A DNA stretch of 64,000 bases, from assembly GCF_001422365.1 (NCBI RefSeq), contig NZ_LMMT01000037.1, forward strand, positions 62,001-126,000. The letters are read 5' to 3'. This stretch comes from Pseudorhodoferax sp. Leaf265 (lineage in GTDB: Bacteria; Pseudomonadota; Gammaproteobacteria; Burkholderiales; Burkholderiaceae_C). The notes under the pieces are model-generated. The model was not told where the DNA came from. It did no database searches and worked only from the letters and a program-made list of their open reading frames with translations. The translations under genes were made by a program, and so were the position numbers. Position 1 is the stretch's first letter. Every line of letters begins with the position of its first letter. Shown here piece after piece: positions 27,195-36,438 of the stretch.

Positions 27195-28010
27195 ATGACC
27201 CGCCCGCTTTCGCTCGCCGCCCTCACGGTGCTCGAGCTGACCCCGCCCGCCATGGTGCGCTGCGCCTTCGACGCCGGCTACAGCCACATCGGCATCCGCC
27301 TGATTCCCGCCACCGCCACCGAGCCGCAGTACGACCTGGTGGGCGACACGCCGCTGCTGCGCGAGCTCGAGGCCGCACTGGCCGACACCGGCGTGCAGGT
27401 GCTCGATGCCGAGATCTTCCGACTGCTGCCAGGCCAGCGTGTCGCCGACCACGAGGCCGCCATCGCCACCGCGGCGCGGCTGGGTGCGCGCGAACTGCTG
27501 GTGGCCGGCAACGATCCCGACGACGCGCGCCAGATCGACGCGTTCGCCGCATTCTGCGCACTGGCGGGCCGCTACGGCCTGGGCGCGGTGCTGGAATTCA
27601 TGCCCTGGACCGAAGCCAAGGACCTGGCCGCGGCGGCGCGCATCGTGGCGCGCAGCGGCTGCGCCAACGCGGGCGTGCTGATCGACCCCTTCCACTTCAG
27701 CCGCTCGCGCAGCCGGCTGGAGGACATCGCAACCGTGCCGCCCGCGCAGCTGCGCTACCTGCAGTTTTGCGACGTGCCGGCCGCCATCCCGCCCGGCATG
27801 GACGCGATCCTGGCCCAGGCGCGGGCCGAACGCCTGTTCCCGGGCGAGGGCGAACTCGACCTTGCGGGCTTGTTGCGCGCGGTGCCGGCCGGCATCCCGC
27901 TCAGCATCGAGGTGCCGACGCAGACGCTCGCGCGCACCGTCGATGCGACCGAGCGCGCGCGCCGTGCGCTGGCCGCCACGCGGCGCGTGCTGGCGCAGGT
28001 GGATGAATGA
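27195..28010 (+). CDS. TIM-barrel sugar phosphate isomerase/epimerase-like protein
   Basis: A 271-residue AP-endonuclease-2-type TIM barrel; GAGGAGACATCCGC precedes ATG 27195. Family landmarks are the early FDAGYSHIGIRLIPA, AVLEFMPWTEAKDLA with the metal-binding glutamate, NAGVLIDPFHFSRSRS with aspartate and histidine, and the final IPLSIEVPTQ. These enzymes isomerise or epimerise sugars and sugar-like acids with a divalent metal. It overlaps the next gene by four bases (ATGA), so the two are translationally coupled. A role on an aromatic or hydroaromatic substrate is possible, given its flavoprotein partner. Confidence 0.88.
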   Translation: MTRPLSLAALTVLELTPPAMVRCAFDAGYSHIGIRLIPATATEPQYDLVGDTPLLRELEAALADTGVQVLDAEIFRLLPGQRVADHEAAIATAARLGARELLVAGNDPDDARQIDAFAAFCALAGRYGLGAVLEFMPWTEAKDLAAAARIVARSGCANAGVLIDPFHFSRSRSRLEDIATVPPAQLRYLQFCDVPAAIPPGMDAILAQARAERLFPGEGELDLAGLLRAVPAGIPLSIEVPTQTLARTVDATERARRALAATRRVLAQVDE

Positions 28011-29698
28011 AGCGCATCGACTGCGACCTGCTGGTCGTCGGCTCGGGTGCCTCGGGGCTGTCCGCCGCAGTGACCGCGGCCTGGCATGGCCTGAAGGTCG
28101 TGGTGGTCGAAAAGGCCCCGGTGTTTGGTGGCGCCACGGCCTGGTCGGGTGGCTGGATGTGGGTACCCGGCAACCCCTTGGCCCAACGCGCCGGCATCGT
28201 TGAGGACCCGCAGCAGCCGCGCACCTACCTGCGCAACGAACTCGGCCGGCACTACGACGCGGCGCGCATCGACGCCTTCCTCGACAGCGCGCCGGCCATG
28301 GTGGCCTTCTTCGAGCAGCACACGGCCCTGCAGTTCGTGGACGGCAACGGCATTCCGGACATCCACGGCCAGGTGCCCGGCGCGGCGACGGGCGGCCACC
28401 AGCTGATCGCGGCGCCCTACGACGCGCGTGCGCTCGGCACCCTCAACAAGCGGCTGCGCCCGACCATGCGCGAGACGGCGTTCCTGGGCATGCCCATCAT
28501 GGCCGGTGCCGACCTCGGTGCCTTCCTGAGCATGACGCGCTCGGCCAAGTCGTTCTTTCATGTGGCCGGTCGTTTTGTGCGCCACCTGCGCGACCTCGCG
28601 CTGCACGGCCGCGCGATGCACCTCGTCAACGGTGTGGCGCTGATCGGCCGACTGGCCAAGTCGGCGCAAGATCTCCAGGTGCAGCTGATCGCCTCGGCCC
28701 CGGCGCAGCGGCTGCTGCTGGAAGAGGGCGCGGTGCGCGGCGCCGTCGTCGCCATGGAGGGCGGCGCCGCCGAGATCCGCGCCCGCCGCGGCGTGGTGCT
28801 CGCAGCCGGCGGCTTCCCGAACGACACCGCGCGCCGCGCGGCGCTGTTCCCGCGCACGCCCACGGGCCAGGAGCATCTGGCGCTGCCGCCCATGAGCTGT
28901 GCGGGCGACGGCATCCGCCTGGGCGAAGCGGTGGGCGGCGTGCTGGCCACCGACCTCGCCTCGCCCGTGGCCTGGGCACCGGTCTCGCGCGTGCCGCATG
29001 CGGACGGCACGGTCGGGCACTTCCCGCACATCATCGACCGCGGCAAGCCTGGCGTGATCGGCGTGCTGTCCACCGGCCGGCGCTTCGTCAACGAGGCCGA
29101 CGGCTACCACGACTACACGGCGGCCATGGTGGCGCAGGCGCCTGCGGGCGAGGAGGTCTGTTCCTGGCTGGTCTGCGACCACCGCTTCCAGCGCCTGTAC
29201 GGACTGGGCCACGCGCGGCCCTTCCCGCTGCCCGTGGGCCCGGCGGTGCGCAGCGGCTACCTGCGGCGCGGCGCCACCATCGAGGCCCTGGCGCTGGCCT
29301 GCGGCATCGCGCCGCAAGGGCTGGCCGACACCGTGCGGCGCTTCAACGCGCATGCGCGCCGCGGCGAAGACCCGGAGTTCGGCCGCGGCTCCACGCCCTA
29401 CAACCGCAGGATGGGCGATGCGCTGCACCAGGGCCCCAACCCCTGCGTGGCGCCCATCGAGCAAGGCCCGTTCTACGCCGTGAAAGTGCTGCCTGGCAGC
29501 TTCGGCACCTTCGCCGGTCTGCGCACCGATGCCCGTGCGCGCGTGCTGGATGCGGGCGGCACCCCCATCGCCGGCCTGTACGCCGTGGGCACCGACATGG
29601 CCAGCGTGCTGGGTGGCTGCTACCCCTCGGGCGGCATCAACCTGGGACCGGCCATGACATTCGGCTACATCGCCGGCCGCCACGCGGCCGGGGCGTAG
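28007..29698 (+). CDS. FAD-dependent oxidoreductase (3-ketosteroid dehydrogenase/fumarate reductase-like)
   Basis: A 563-residue flavoprotein. The N-terminal Rossmann motif is LLVVGSGASGLSAAVTAAWH with the FAD-ribose acid in VVVVEKAPVFGG; ATAWSGGWMWVPGN and AGGFPNDTARRAALFP follow. The C-terminal GLRTDARARVLDAGGTPIAG and GGINLGPAMTFGYIAGRHAA close the flavin site, as in 3-ketosteroid-delta-1-dehydrogenases and FAD-binding fumarate reductase-like enzymes. No signal peptide is present, so it is probably cytoplasmic. It is coupled to the TIM-barrel gene. The substrate is likely a cyclic ketone or keto acid; this is inference from family breadth. Confidence 0.9.
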   Translation: MKRIDCDLLVVGSGASGLSAAVTAAWHGLKVVVVEKAPVFGGATAWSGGWMWVPGNPLAQRAGIVEDPQQPRTYLRNELGRHYDAARIDAFLDSAPAMVAFFEQHTALQFVDGNGIPDIHGQVPGAATGGHQLIAAPYDARALGTLNKRLRPTMRETAFLGMPIMAGADLGAFLSMTRSAKSFFHVAGRFVRHLRDLALHGRAMHLVNGVALIGRLAKSAQDLQVQLIASAPAQRLLLEEGAVRGAVVAMEGGAAEIRARRGVVLAAGGFPNDTARRAALFPRTPTGQEHLALPPMSCAGDGIRLGEAVGGVLATDLASPVAWAPVSRVPHADGTVGHFPHIIDRGKPGVIGVLSTGRRFVNEADGYHDYTAAMVAQAPAGEEVCSWLVCDHRFQRLYGLGHARPFPLPVGPAVRSGYLRRGATIEALALACGIAPQGLADTVRRFNAHARRGEDPEFGRGSTPYNRRMGDALHQGPNPCVAPIEQGPFYAVKVLPGSFGTFAGLRTDARARVLDAGGTPIAGLYAVGTDMASVLGGCYPSGGINLGPAMTFGYIAGRHAAGA

Positions 29699-29701
29699 TG
29701 C

Positions 29702-30889
29702 TCAGCGGCGCAGCCACCAGGCCAGGCCCGAGGCCGCAGCCGCCAACGCCATCACGGCGGCCCAGCCGGCATGGGCCAGCAGCGTGGCGCCCAGGGCCGA
29801 GCCGACGGCCATGCCGACGAACATGCCGGTCAGCAGCACCGCGTTGAGCCGGCTGCGCGCGGCCGGGTCGATGCCATAGACGATGCTCTGGTGCGCCACC
29901 AGCGTGGCCTGCACGCCCAGGTCGAAGGCCACGGCGCCCAGGGCCAGCAGCACCAGCTGCGCGGCCACCGGCAGGCTGGCACCCAGGCCCATGGCCACGA
30001 AGCTCACGGCCGCGAGGCCCGCGCCCAGTCGCGCCACGCGGCCCGGCCCGCTGCGGTCGGCAAGCCGGCCCGCGAGCGGTGCAGCCAGCGCGCCGGCGGC
30101 GCCGGCCAGGCCGAAGGCGCCCGCCACGCTGGCGCCAATGTGGAACGGCGCGGCCTGCAGCATCACCGCCAGCGTGGACCAGAACGCGCTGAAGCCCACC
30201 GACAGCAGGGCCTGCGCGGCCGTGGCACGGCGCAGGGCAGGGTGCTTTCGCCACAGCTGCGCCAGCGAAGCCAGCAGCGCGCCATAGCCCAGCTGCGTGG
30301 TGGCCGCGAAGCGCGGCAGCAGCCGCCAGGCGGCCAGCCCCACGGCCGCCACGCCGACCGCCGCGCCCGCGTAGACCGCGCGCCAGTGCCAATGCTCGGC
30401 CACGAAGCCGCTGACCACGCGCGAGAGCAGGATGCCCAGCAGCAGCCCCGTCATGACGGTGCCCACGGCTTTGCCGCGTTCGGCCGCCGGTGCCAGCGTG
30501 GCGGCCGCCGGCACGATGTCTTGCGCCAGCGTGGCGGCCAGGCCGATCGCCAGGCTGGTGGCCAGCAGCAGGTGCAGCGAGGGCGCGGCGGCCGTGGCCA
30601 GCAGCATGGCTGCCAGCACGGCGGCCTTGACGAGGATGATGACGCGCCGGTCGAAGCGATCGCCCAGCGGCGCCAGCAGCGCAATGCCCAGCGCATAGCC
30701 GAGCTGCGTGAGCGTGGGCACGGCACCGGCCGCGCTGGGCGTGGTCTGCAGGTCGGCCGCCATGCGGCCGAGCATGGGCTGGCTGTAGTAGAGCGCCGCG
30801 ACGGACATGCCGGCACCGGTGGCCAGGAGGCCCAGCAGCGGCGCTGGCAGGGCCGGTACTCCTTCGGTCTTCATATTCATCGTTTGCAT
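29702..30889 (-). CDS. MFS transporter
   Basis: A 395-residue major-facilitator protein with about 12 hydrophobic segments. The loop 2-3 signature appears as LAPLGDRFDRRVIILVKAAV, and the repeat in the second half is AAPLAGRLADRSGPGRVARL. It resembles AraJ/YnfM-type exporters. ATG 30889 is chosen for the GGAAGG four to five bases upstream. It is divergent from a LysR gene with 96 bp between them, a common exporter-regulator pair. The stop lies 3 bp from that of the flavoprotein gene, convergent. The cargo is unknown. Confidence 0.9.
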   Translation of the reverse strand: MQTMNMKTEGVPALPAPLLGLLATGAGMSVAALYYSQPMLGRMAADLQTTPSAAGAVPTLTQLGYALGIALLAPLGDRFDRRVIILVKAAVLAAMLLATAAAPSLHLLLATSLAIGLAATLAQDIVPAAATLAPAAERGKAVGTVMTGLLLGILLSRVVSGFVAEHWHWRAVYAGAAVGVAAVGLAAWRLLPRFAATTQLGYGALLASLAQLWRKHPALRRATAAQALLSVGFSAFWSTLAVMLQAAPFHIGASVAGAFGLAGAAGALAAPLAGRLADRSGPGRVARLGAGLAAVSFVAMGLGASLPVAAQLVLLALGAVAFDLGVQATLVAHQSIVYGIDPAARSRLNAVLLTGMFVGMAVGSALGATLLAHAGWAAVMALAAAASGLAWWLRR

Positions 30890-30985
30890 GATGCCTTCCT
30901 TCCAGGATTCAATGCAATGCAGTGTCGCGGCGGATGCTCCCTCTTGGAAGTGCCGTAGCTCGCACAATTGCTATACGCTTGACGC

Positions 30986-31948
30986 ATGAACGATACGACC
31001 ACAGGCCCCGCAACGGGCGACCGGCTGCTGCTCATGGAGACCTTCGTGCGCATCGTCGAGGCCGGCAGCCTGTCGGCCGCGGCGGCGCAGCTGCAGGCCA
31101 CCCAGCCCACCGTGAGCCGGCGGCTGCAGCTGCTCGAACGCTCGCTGGGCGTGCGCCTGCTGCAGCGCTCCACCCACGCGATGCGGCTCACGGTGGATGG
31201 CGAGCGCTGCTTTGCGCGCGCCAAGGAGCTACTGGCCAGTTGGGCCGCGTTCGAGGCCGACTTGCGCGGCGCGCAGCAGGAGCCCGAGGGCACGCTCCGC
31301 GTGGCCATGCCGCACGCCTTTGGCCAGGACCGCTTCGTCACGCCGCTGGCCGGCTTTCTGCGTGCGCACCCGCGCGTGTCGGTGGAATGGCTGTTGCGCG
31401 ACGACGTGCGCGACTTCATCGCGGCCGGCATCGACTGCGCCGTGCAGGTCGGCGAGCCGGCCGATCCTTCGGTGGTGGCCGTGCGCCTGTCCGAGGTGCC
31501 GCGCATCGTGGTCGCCGCGCCGCGTCTGCTGGGCGGCGCACCGCCCCCGCAGGACGCGCAGGAACTCGCCGCGTTGCCGTGGCTGGCGCTGCAGACCTTC
31601 TACCGCCACGAGATCACGCTGCGCCACCGCGCCAGCGGCCGGCTCGCGCGCATCGCGCTGCGGCCGCGCGTGACCACCGACAGCCTCTACGCGCTGCGCA
31701 GCGCCGCATTGGAAGGCCTGGGCGTGTGCGTAGGCTCAGCCTGGCTGCTGGAGGACGACATCGCCCAGGGCCGGCTGCTGCACCTGGCGCCGCAGTGGGA
31801 GGCGGCGCCGCTGCCCGTCTACATCGTCTACCCGCAGGCGCGCTACTACCCCTCGCGACTGCTGCGCTTCGTGGCGGCGATGCGGGAGGCGGTGCCGGGG
31901 TTGACGGGTGCGGAGGAGGGCGAGGGTGGAACAGCGCTTCAGGCGTGA
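30986..31948 (+). CDS. LysR-family transcriptional regulator
   Basis: A 320-residue LysR protein with an N-terminal helix-turn-helix ([20 protein letters not shown], then [20 protein letters not shown]) and a type-2 periplasmic-binding-like effector domain ([40 protein letters not shown]). It is divergent from the MFS transporter and probably controls it. Its last 10 bases overlap the end of the integrase pseudogene on the other strand, so it marks the edge of the integron. Confidence 0.91.
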   Translation: MNDTTTGPATGDRLLLMETFVRIVEAGSLSAAAAQLQATQPTVSRRLQLLERSLGVRLLQRSTHAMRLTVDGERCFARAKELLASWAAFEADLRGAQQEPEGTLRVAMPHAFGQDRFVTPLAGFLRAHPRVSVEWLLRDDVRDFIAAGIDCAVQVGEPADPSVVAVRLSEVPRIVVAAPRLLGGAPPPQDAQELAALPWLALQTFYRHEITLRHRASGRLARIALRPRVTTDSLYALRSAALEGLGVCVGSAWLLEDDIAQGRLLHLAPQWEAAPLPVYIVYPQARYYPSRLLRFVAAMREAVPGLTGAEEGEGGTALQA

Positions 31949-33028
31949 GCCACAGCCAGCCGGTCGAGCGGGCTGCGCACGGCCATGCCGCCCATGCGCA
32001 TCACGTGCGTGGAGATCATGGTTGTGGCCACGTCGGCATGGCCCAGCAGTTCCTGCACGGTGCGGATGTCGCTGCCCGCCTGAAGAAGATGGGTGGCGAA
32101 GCAGTGGCGCAGCGTGTGGGGTGTGGCCGGCTTGGCGATGCCCGTCTGCCGCACTGCGCGCTTGAAGGCGCGCTGGAAGGTGTCGTCGTAGAGGTGATGG
32201 CGACGGATGACGCCACTGCGTGGATCGGTGGACAGCCGGTCTTGCGGAAAGAGCCAGAACCAGCTCCAGCTGCTGCCCGCCCGTGGGTACTCGCGTTCCA
32301 GCGCGTGCGGCAGCTCGACGCCGGCCTGGCCGGCCGCCGCGTCAGCGCTCCAGACCAGGCGGCTGCGGGCCAGTTGCGCACGGAGGTCGGCCACCAGGCT
32401 GTCGGGCAGCATCACCACGCGGTCCTTGCCGCCCTTGCCTTCGCGCACGGACAAGGCGCGCTGGGAAAGTCCAGGTCTTTCACGCGCAGCCGCAGCCCCT
32501 CGGCGATCCGCAGGCCGGTGCCGTACAAAAGCCAAAAGCCGGGCCAGCAACGCGTGCTCGCCCTGCAGGTGGTCGAGTACGGCGGCAACCTCGTCGGTCG
32601 ACAGCACCACTGGCAGGCGCCGTTTGGCGACGGGCCGGCCGATCTCGGCCATCCAGGGCAGCGGCAGCTCCAGCACCTTGCCGTAGAGGAACAGCAGGGC
32701 CGACAGTGCCTGCCGGTGCGTGGAGGGGCGACGTCGCGCTCCGCTGCCAGGTGGATCAAAAAGGCCTCGACCTCATCCTTGCCCATGTCGGCCGGATGCG
32801 CAGCCCATGGAAGCGGATCAAGGCGCGGCACCAATGCACGTAAGCCTTCTCGGTCTGCTGGCTGTAGTGCATGCGTCGGATGCGCTCGCGCACCCGATCG
32901 AGCAGGCGCGGCGCCTGCAGGGGCGGCGACGCTACGCCGTGTTTGTATGCAAATCCGGTTTCCGGAATGCATTGGTCGAGCGCGACATGTGCAGCCCCTC
33001 GTGGCAACATCCCCCGACGGTCAAGCAA
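31939..33028 (-). pseudogene. intI: Integron integrase (intI) pseudogene
   Basis: Recognisable tyrosine recombinase of the integron type, split over three frames. N-terminal part: [20 protein letters not shown] then [15 protein letters not shown] second frame gives [20 protein letters not shown], a third [20 protein letters not shown]. The second frame returns for [20 protein letters not shown], and the third resumes with [18 protein letters not shown] to the end. At least four frameshifts are therefore needed. The IntI-specific region ([20 protein letters not shown]) and the [12 protein letters not shown] box are intact. The catalytic tyrosine, normally MIYTHV, reads MISTHV (TCC instead of TAC). 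It is transcribed away from the cassettes, as in true integrons. It cannot be active as read. Confidence 0.9.
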
Positions 33029-33186
33029 GTTTGTAACCGTTGCAGGTTTTTACGGTGAATTTAATTCTGGATAAAAATCCAGTCAATTGATCGAAAAATG
33101 ATGGAAATTCAACGGCCTACCTGTACATTGGGCGAGAGGATATATCCGCAGTTGTGGTGCTATCGAGCTTGGGTGTGCGGGATATA

Positions 33187-33198
33187 TCAAAGTTATGC
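33187..33198 (+). other. attI/first-cassette junction of the relic integron
   Basis: TCAAAGTTATGC ends in a core site almost identical to the CAAAGTTAGGC end of class 1 attI. It lies about 160 bp from the integrase start on the cassette side. Recombination after the G at 33192 puts the cassette start at 33193 and the first gene's ATG at 33195. The remaining 33029-33186 has low GC and no gene. Confidence 0.65.
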
Positions 33199-33629
33199 TG
33201 AAAGCTGCTAAGGCTCACCGCGGGTTTCGGCGATTCGGGCCTGATGCGCATCATGCCGTCTACGAGCATGACAACACGCCGCACCAACTGCATGTGGTCT
33301 GCCCTACGTGCGGACGGCGGGCCGCGGCGAGAAATTCTGAGTGGGCCAACGCCAAGGCAGGGATCTTTGAGATACGCTGCCCAAGATGCTTATATCGAAA
33401 AGTCGGCGTTGATTATTCGGATTTGCCACCTCTCTTCTACCGCATGTCCGTAACTCGCGTGGAACTATGGGCATGGAACCGAGACCATCTTGTGGAGCTG
33501 CTGTCTATCATGAATGATCCTCACGCCAGAGGAACGTCGGTTCTCCGCGCGTATGTTCGACGAGAGTGGCTTGTCCGGCGGCGTGCGTTCGTGAAAGTAA
33601 TCAATGCGAAGCTTAAAGAAGCAGCATAA
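33195..33629 (+). CDS. Integron cassette 1: zinc-ribbon-like hypothetical protein
   Basis: A 144-residue protein with base composition well below the chromosomal average. Its ATG lies inside the attI/cassette core site and its TAA lies inside the R'' box of the first attC, the tight packing expected of a cassette gene. Two CXXC pairs (VVCPTCGRRAAARNS and IEIRCPRCLYRKVG-like, read FEIRCPRCLYRK) suggest a zinc ribbon at about residues 34-67. The C-terminal half is basic and helical (LRAYVRREWLVRRRAFVKVI). No family is recognised. Any promoter would be upstream in the attI/integrase region. Confidence 0.75.
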   Translation: MLKAAKAHRGFRRFGPDAHHAVYEHDNTPHQLHVVCPTCGRRAAARNSEWANAKAGIFEIRCPRCLYRKVGVDYSDLPPLFYRMSVTRVELWAWNRDHLVELLSIMNDPHARGTSVLRAYVRREWLVRRRAFVKVINAKLKEAA

Positions 33630-33680
33630 CAATTCGCTCCAGCGGACGGCTTCGCCGCCCGCTGAGCTATATCGTTAGAC
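33624..33680 (+). other. attC recombination site 1
   Basis: This 57-bp site starts with a degenerate R'' (GCATAAC) and ends with R' GTTAGAC. The arms fold as CAGCGG-(A)-CGGC-TTC-GCCG-(C)-CCGCTG, an imperfect stem with unpaired bases as in folded attC sites. It separates cassettes 1 and 2. Confidence 0.8.
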
Positions 33681-33696
33681 CTCACGATCCGCGCCC

Positions 33697-34206
33697 ATGC
33701 AAATCGCACTTATCTCGTCAGAACAGGCCGAGCCCTTTGTCGACTTGCTGTGCGAGATCAATGCGTACTACAACCCCGGAAGTACAGCCAGTCGCGCGGA
33801 AACGCGTGAGCACGCGCTGAACAATCTACTGTCCTCGCGTTCCCCGCACCGTCTGGTTGTGGCGACGCTCCCAGACGGCAGGGTGGTAGGGCTCGCGGCA
33901 ATCACGCTGGCCTACTCGCTTGTGGAGCCAGAGCCAGAGCGGCGCGCTCACTGTCAGCTCAAGGAGCTTTTTGTCAGCGCTCAGTACCGCAGTCTCGGTA
34001 CGGGCCGAGCGCTCATGGCATGGGTGGCAAAGTATGCGCTGGAGAATGGCTGTCACCGCATCGATTGGCCCGTGAAAGCCGCCAACGCTCGTGGCCAAGC
34101 CTTCTACAAGTCGCTGGCTGCATTCCAAGTCGAAGACCGGCTGAGTTTTCGTCTTGTCGAGCCGCAGTTGGCAGCACTCGCAGCCACGACCGAAGGGGGC
34201 GAATGA
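33697..34206 (+). CDS. Integron cassette 2: GNAT-family N-acetyltransferase
   Basis: A 169-residue GNAT protein. Motif A is QLKELFVSAQYRSLGTGRAL, with R-S-L-G-T-G forming the acetyl-CoA pyrophosphate loop. The following helix (MAWVAKYALENGCHRIDWPV) and ANARGQAFYKSLAAFQ fit motif B. GNAT proteins transfer an acetyl group to small-molecule amines or protein N termini; many integron cassettes carry such enzymes, some giving drug resistance, but there is no close match to a known aminoglycoside enzyme that I recognise. It is bounded by attC1 and attC2, and its stop is one base before attC2. Confidence 0.88.
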   Translation: MQIALISSEQAEPFVDLLCEINAYYNPGSTASRAETREHALNNLLSSRSPHRLVVATLPDGRVVGLAAITLAYSLVEPEPERRAHCQLKELFVSAQYRSLGTGRALMAWVAKYALENGCHRIDWPVKAANARGQAFYKSLAAFQVEDRLSFRLVEPQLAALAATTEGGE

Positions 34207-34207
34207 G

Positions 34208-34280
34208 GTCTAACCATTCCCATCGAGCGCATGTCACAAGGGCTGTGCCCTTGTGCCACCGCTCATGTCAAGCGTTGGGC
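34208..34280 (+). other. attC recombination site 2
   Basis: A 73-bp site with R'' GTCTAAC and R' GTTGGGC, both fitting RYYYAAC/GTTRRRY. Inside, CACAAGGGC-TGT-GCCCTTGTG makes a perfect 9-bp stem, and GAGCG/CGCTC extends it outward. It ends cassette 2 and begins cassette 3. Confidence 0.85.
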
Positions 34281-34317
34281 AGCCAAGTCGATACGCTATT
34301 GACGGAGGAGAAAGAAG

Positions 34318-34626
34318 ATGGAGCCGACTGTGGTCGTCGTTGGGATGCTTCGCTTTCCGCCTGGCCGCGTGAAGCAAGTCTTACCACATCTCAAAACGCT
34401 TGTTGACGAAACTTGCCGAAATGATGGTTGCATTGCTTATGAAGTGGCGGAAGATCCATTTGATCCTGGGGTAATTCGCTTCTCAGAACTTTGGCCAGAT
34501 CATGTTAGTTTGGAGCGTCATCTTAAAGCCCCGCATATTGATCCTTGGCGTTCTGCAGCAAAGGCTTGCGGCCTTATAGAGCGCAGATTTACAGCTTATG
34601 CCATCGGAGGCACTAAGCTTGTATAG
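34318..34626 (+). CDS. Integron cassette 3: antibiotic-biosynthesis-monooxygenase (ABM) domain protein
   Basis: A 102-residue dimeric alpha/beta-barrel protein with a strong ribosome site (GGAGGAGAAAGAAG) before ATG 34318. The ABM pattern is visible: VVVVGMLRFPPGRVKQVLPH, DETCRNDGCIAYEVAEDPFD and IRFSELWPDHVSLERHLKAP. Such domains act on quinones, polyketides, heme or aldehydes, sometimes without cofactors. It lies just after attC2 in cassette orientation. No attC follows its stop, so its 3' boundary has been lost or was never a standard cassette. Confidence 0.85.
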   Translation: MEPTVVVVGMLRFPPGRVKQVLPHLKTLVDETCRNDGCIAYEVAEDPFDPGVIRFSELWPDHVSLERHLKAPHIDPWRSAAKACGLIERRFTAYAIGGTKLV

Positions 34627-35019
34627 CCCACTCACCCAAAATCTTGCCCAAATGGCGCTCCTGCATGGACAGCGCCGTGGAAAAGAGAGACCTGGTCATT
34701 CACTACGATGAGGATCGAGGGCGTTCTCCATTCGGTGCCATCTGGTGAAACGAAGGAACTCCGAGAAAAGAGCTTCGATGGAGTTCGTCCTGAGGTTTCA
34801 TACTTCGAAGGGCTTTCCCCAGACGTAGCGGAGCAAACCCTCAGCCGCCTCATTTTCTCGCCAGTTGGCCTCAACTCCGAGACGAAAATCCGAATTCGAG
34901 ACCACGAATCCGATGCGGAGATAGCTCACGCGCAGCACGTGAGCCGAATTGGACGAAAAGGTGAAGTCGGGCGAAATTGATGCCACGTTTCACTTGGCCC
35001 AAGGGTTGCATCGCCCGCT
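34627..35019. other. 393-bp low-GC region in the cassette array, coding uncertain
   Basis: GGCGCT (34654-34659) and AGCGCC (34671-34676) form a short hairpin just after the cassette 3 stop. A plus-strand frame at 34708-34980 could encode 90 residues (MRIEGVLHSVPSGETKEL at its start) but has no convincing ribosome site and no recognised family. A competing frame on the other strand at 34632-34874 is equally open. I see no attC here; it may be a degraded cassette. Confidence 0.3.
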
Positions 35020-35206
35020 ATGACCAACCTCTCACTGGCTGACTTGCGCCGCGCAGAAGATCTGCTCACCCATGCAGCCCATAAAGGGCATGAAGAGGCG
35101 ATGAAATGGCTTGTTTCGAGCTGGCCGCTTTTGAACGCCGCTGCAAACAGGAGAATTGAACCGCCCCGGTTTTCGCGGAGGCTCAACACTCTGAGAGGAT
35201 TGAGCC

Positions 35207-35530
35207 ATGAGCAAGTCGAACAAGTTCTCGCCCGAAGTGCGCGAGCGCGCGGTGAGGATGGTGCAGGAGCAGCGTGGTGAGTACCCGTCGCTGTGGGCGG
35301 CCATCGAGTCCATAGCGCCCAAGATTGGCTGCGTGCCGCAGACCTTGAACGAATGGATTAAGCGCGCCGAGGTCGATACTGGGGCGCGCGAAGGCGTGAC
35401 GAGCAGCGAGACGCAGCGGATGAAGGAGCTGGAGCGTGAGGTCAAGGAGCTGCGCCGGGCCAACGAGATACTGAAGCTGGCCAGCGCGTTTTTCGCCCAG
35501 GCGGAGCTCGACCGCCGACTGAAGTCGTGA
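35207..35530 (+). CDS. IS3-family transposase OrfA
   Basis: A 107-residue helix-turn-helix protein of the IS element. The N-terminal [20 protein letters not shown] and [20 protein letters not shown] form the DNA-binding domain. A leucine-zipper-like helix ([20 protein letters not shown]) ends the protein, as in IS3 OrfA. The stop overlaps the OrfB GTG (GTGA). OrfB lies in the -1 frame, so a programmed -1 frameshift giving the fused OrfAB transposase is expected for the family. Confidence 0.95.
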   Translation: MSKSNKFSPEVRERAVRMVQEQRGEYPSLWAAIESIAPKIGCVPQTLNEWIKRAEVDTGAREGVTSSETQRMKELEREVKELRRANEILKLASAFFAQAELDRRLKS

Positions 35531-36438
35531 AAGCCTTCATCGACCAGCACCGCAAAGCCTTCGGGGTCGAGCCGCTCTGCAAGGTGTTGCAGGTTGCCCC
35601 GTCGGCGTATCGGCGCCATGCCGCGCTGCTGCGCGAGCCCCACAGGCGCTGTGCCCGCGCCAAACGCGACGAGATGCTGATGCCGCAGATTCAGCGTGTC
35701 TGGCAGGCCAACATGCAGGTCTACGGTGCCGACAAAGTGTGGCGGCAACTGGCGCGCGAAGGCGTTGTCGTGGCCCGCTGCACGGTCGAGCGGCTGATGC
35801 GAAGCATGGGGCTGCGCGGCGTGATGCACGGCAAGGTCGTGCGCACCACCATCGGCGATGCCAAGGCCCCGTGCCCGCTGGACCGGGTCAATCGGCAGTT
35901 CCGTGCCGAGCGGCCGAACCAGCTGTGGGTCAGCGACTTCACCTACGTCCCCACCTGGCAGGGCTGGTTGTACGTGGCCTTCGTCATCGACGTGTTCGCC
36001 CGGCGCATCGTGGGCTGGCGCGTGAGCAGTTCGATGCGAACGGACCTCGTGCTCGATGCGTTGGAGCAGGCCCTGTACGCCCGGCAACCCGAGCGCGATG
36101 GCAGCCTGGTCTGCCACTCCGACAGGGGCTCGCAATACGTCAGCATCCGCTACACCGAGCGGCTGGCCGAGGCCGGCATCGAACCATCTGTGGGCAGCAA
36201 AGGCGACAGCTACGACAACGCTCTGGCAGAGACCATCAACGGCCTGTACAAAGCCGAGCTGATTCACCGCCGGGCGCCCTGGAAAACCAGGGAGGCCGTC
36301 GAGTTCGCCACGCTCGAATGGGTCTCCTGGTTCAACCACCAACGCCTGCTCGAACCCATCGGCTACATCCCGCCAGCCGAGGCCGAGGCAAACTACTACC
36401 GGCAACTCGCCAGTCAGACCACCGCGGTGGCGGTCTGA
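35527..36438 (+). CDS. IS3-family transposase OrfB (DDE integrase core)
   Basis: A 303-residue rve/DDE transposase domain. Catalytic residues: Asp in [20 protein letters not shown], Asp in [20 protein letters not shown] and Glu in [18 protein letters not shown]. The upstream HTH_21-like region ([20 protein letters not shown]) is present. The start is a GTG at 35527, but the functional product is probably the OrfAB fusion. No internal damage is visible. Confidence 0.95.
   Translation: MKAFIDQHRKAFGVEPLCKVLQVAPSAYRRHAALLREPHRRCARAKRDEMLMPQIQRVWQANMQVYGADKVWRQLAREGVVVARCTVERLMRSMGLRGVMHGKVVRTTIGDAKAPCPLDRVNRQFRAERPNQLWVSDFTYVPTWQGWLYVAFVIDVFARRIVGWRVSSSMRTDLVLDALEQALYARQPERDGSLVCHSDRGSQYVSIRYTERLAEAGIEPSVGSKGDSYDNALAETINGLYKAELIHRRAPWKTREAVEFATLEWVSWFNHQRLLEPIGYIPPAEAEANYYRQLASQTTAVAV

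Noticed and set aside
34632-34874. An 80-residue minus-strand frame in the cassette region
   Set aside because: It lacks a ribosome site and recognisable family, and competes with an equally open plus-strand frame; orientation opposite to the cassettes makes it less likely.
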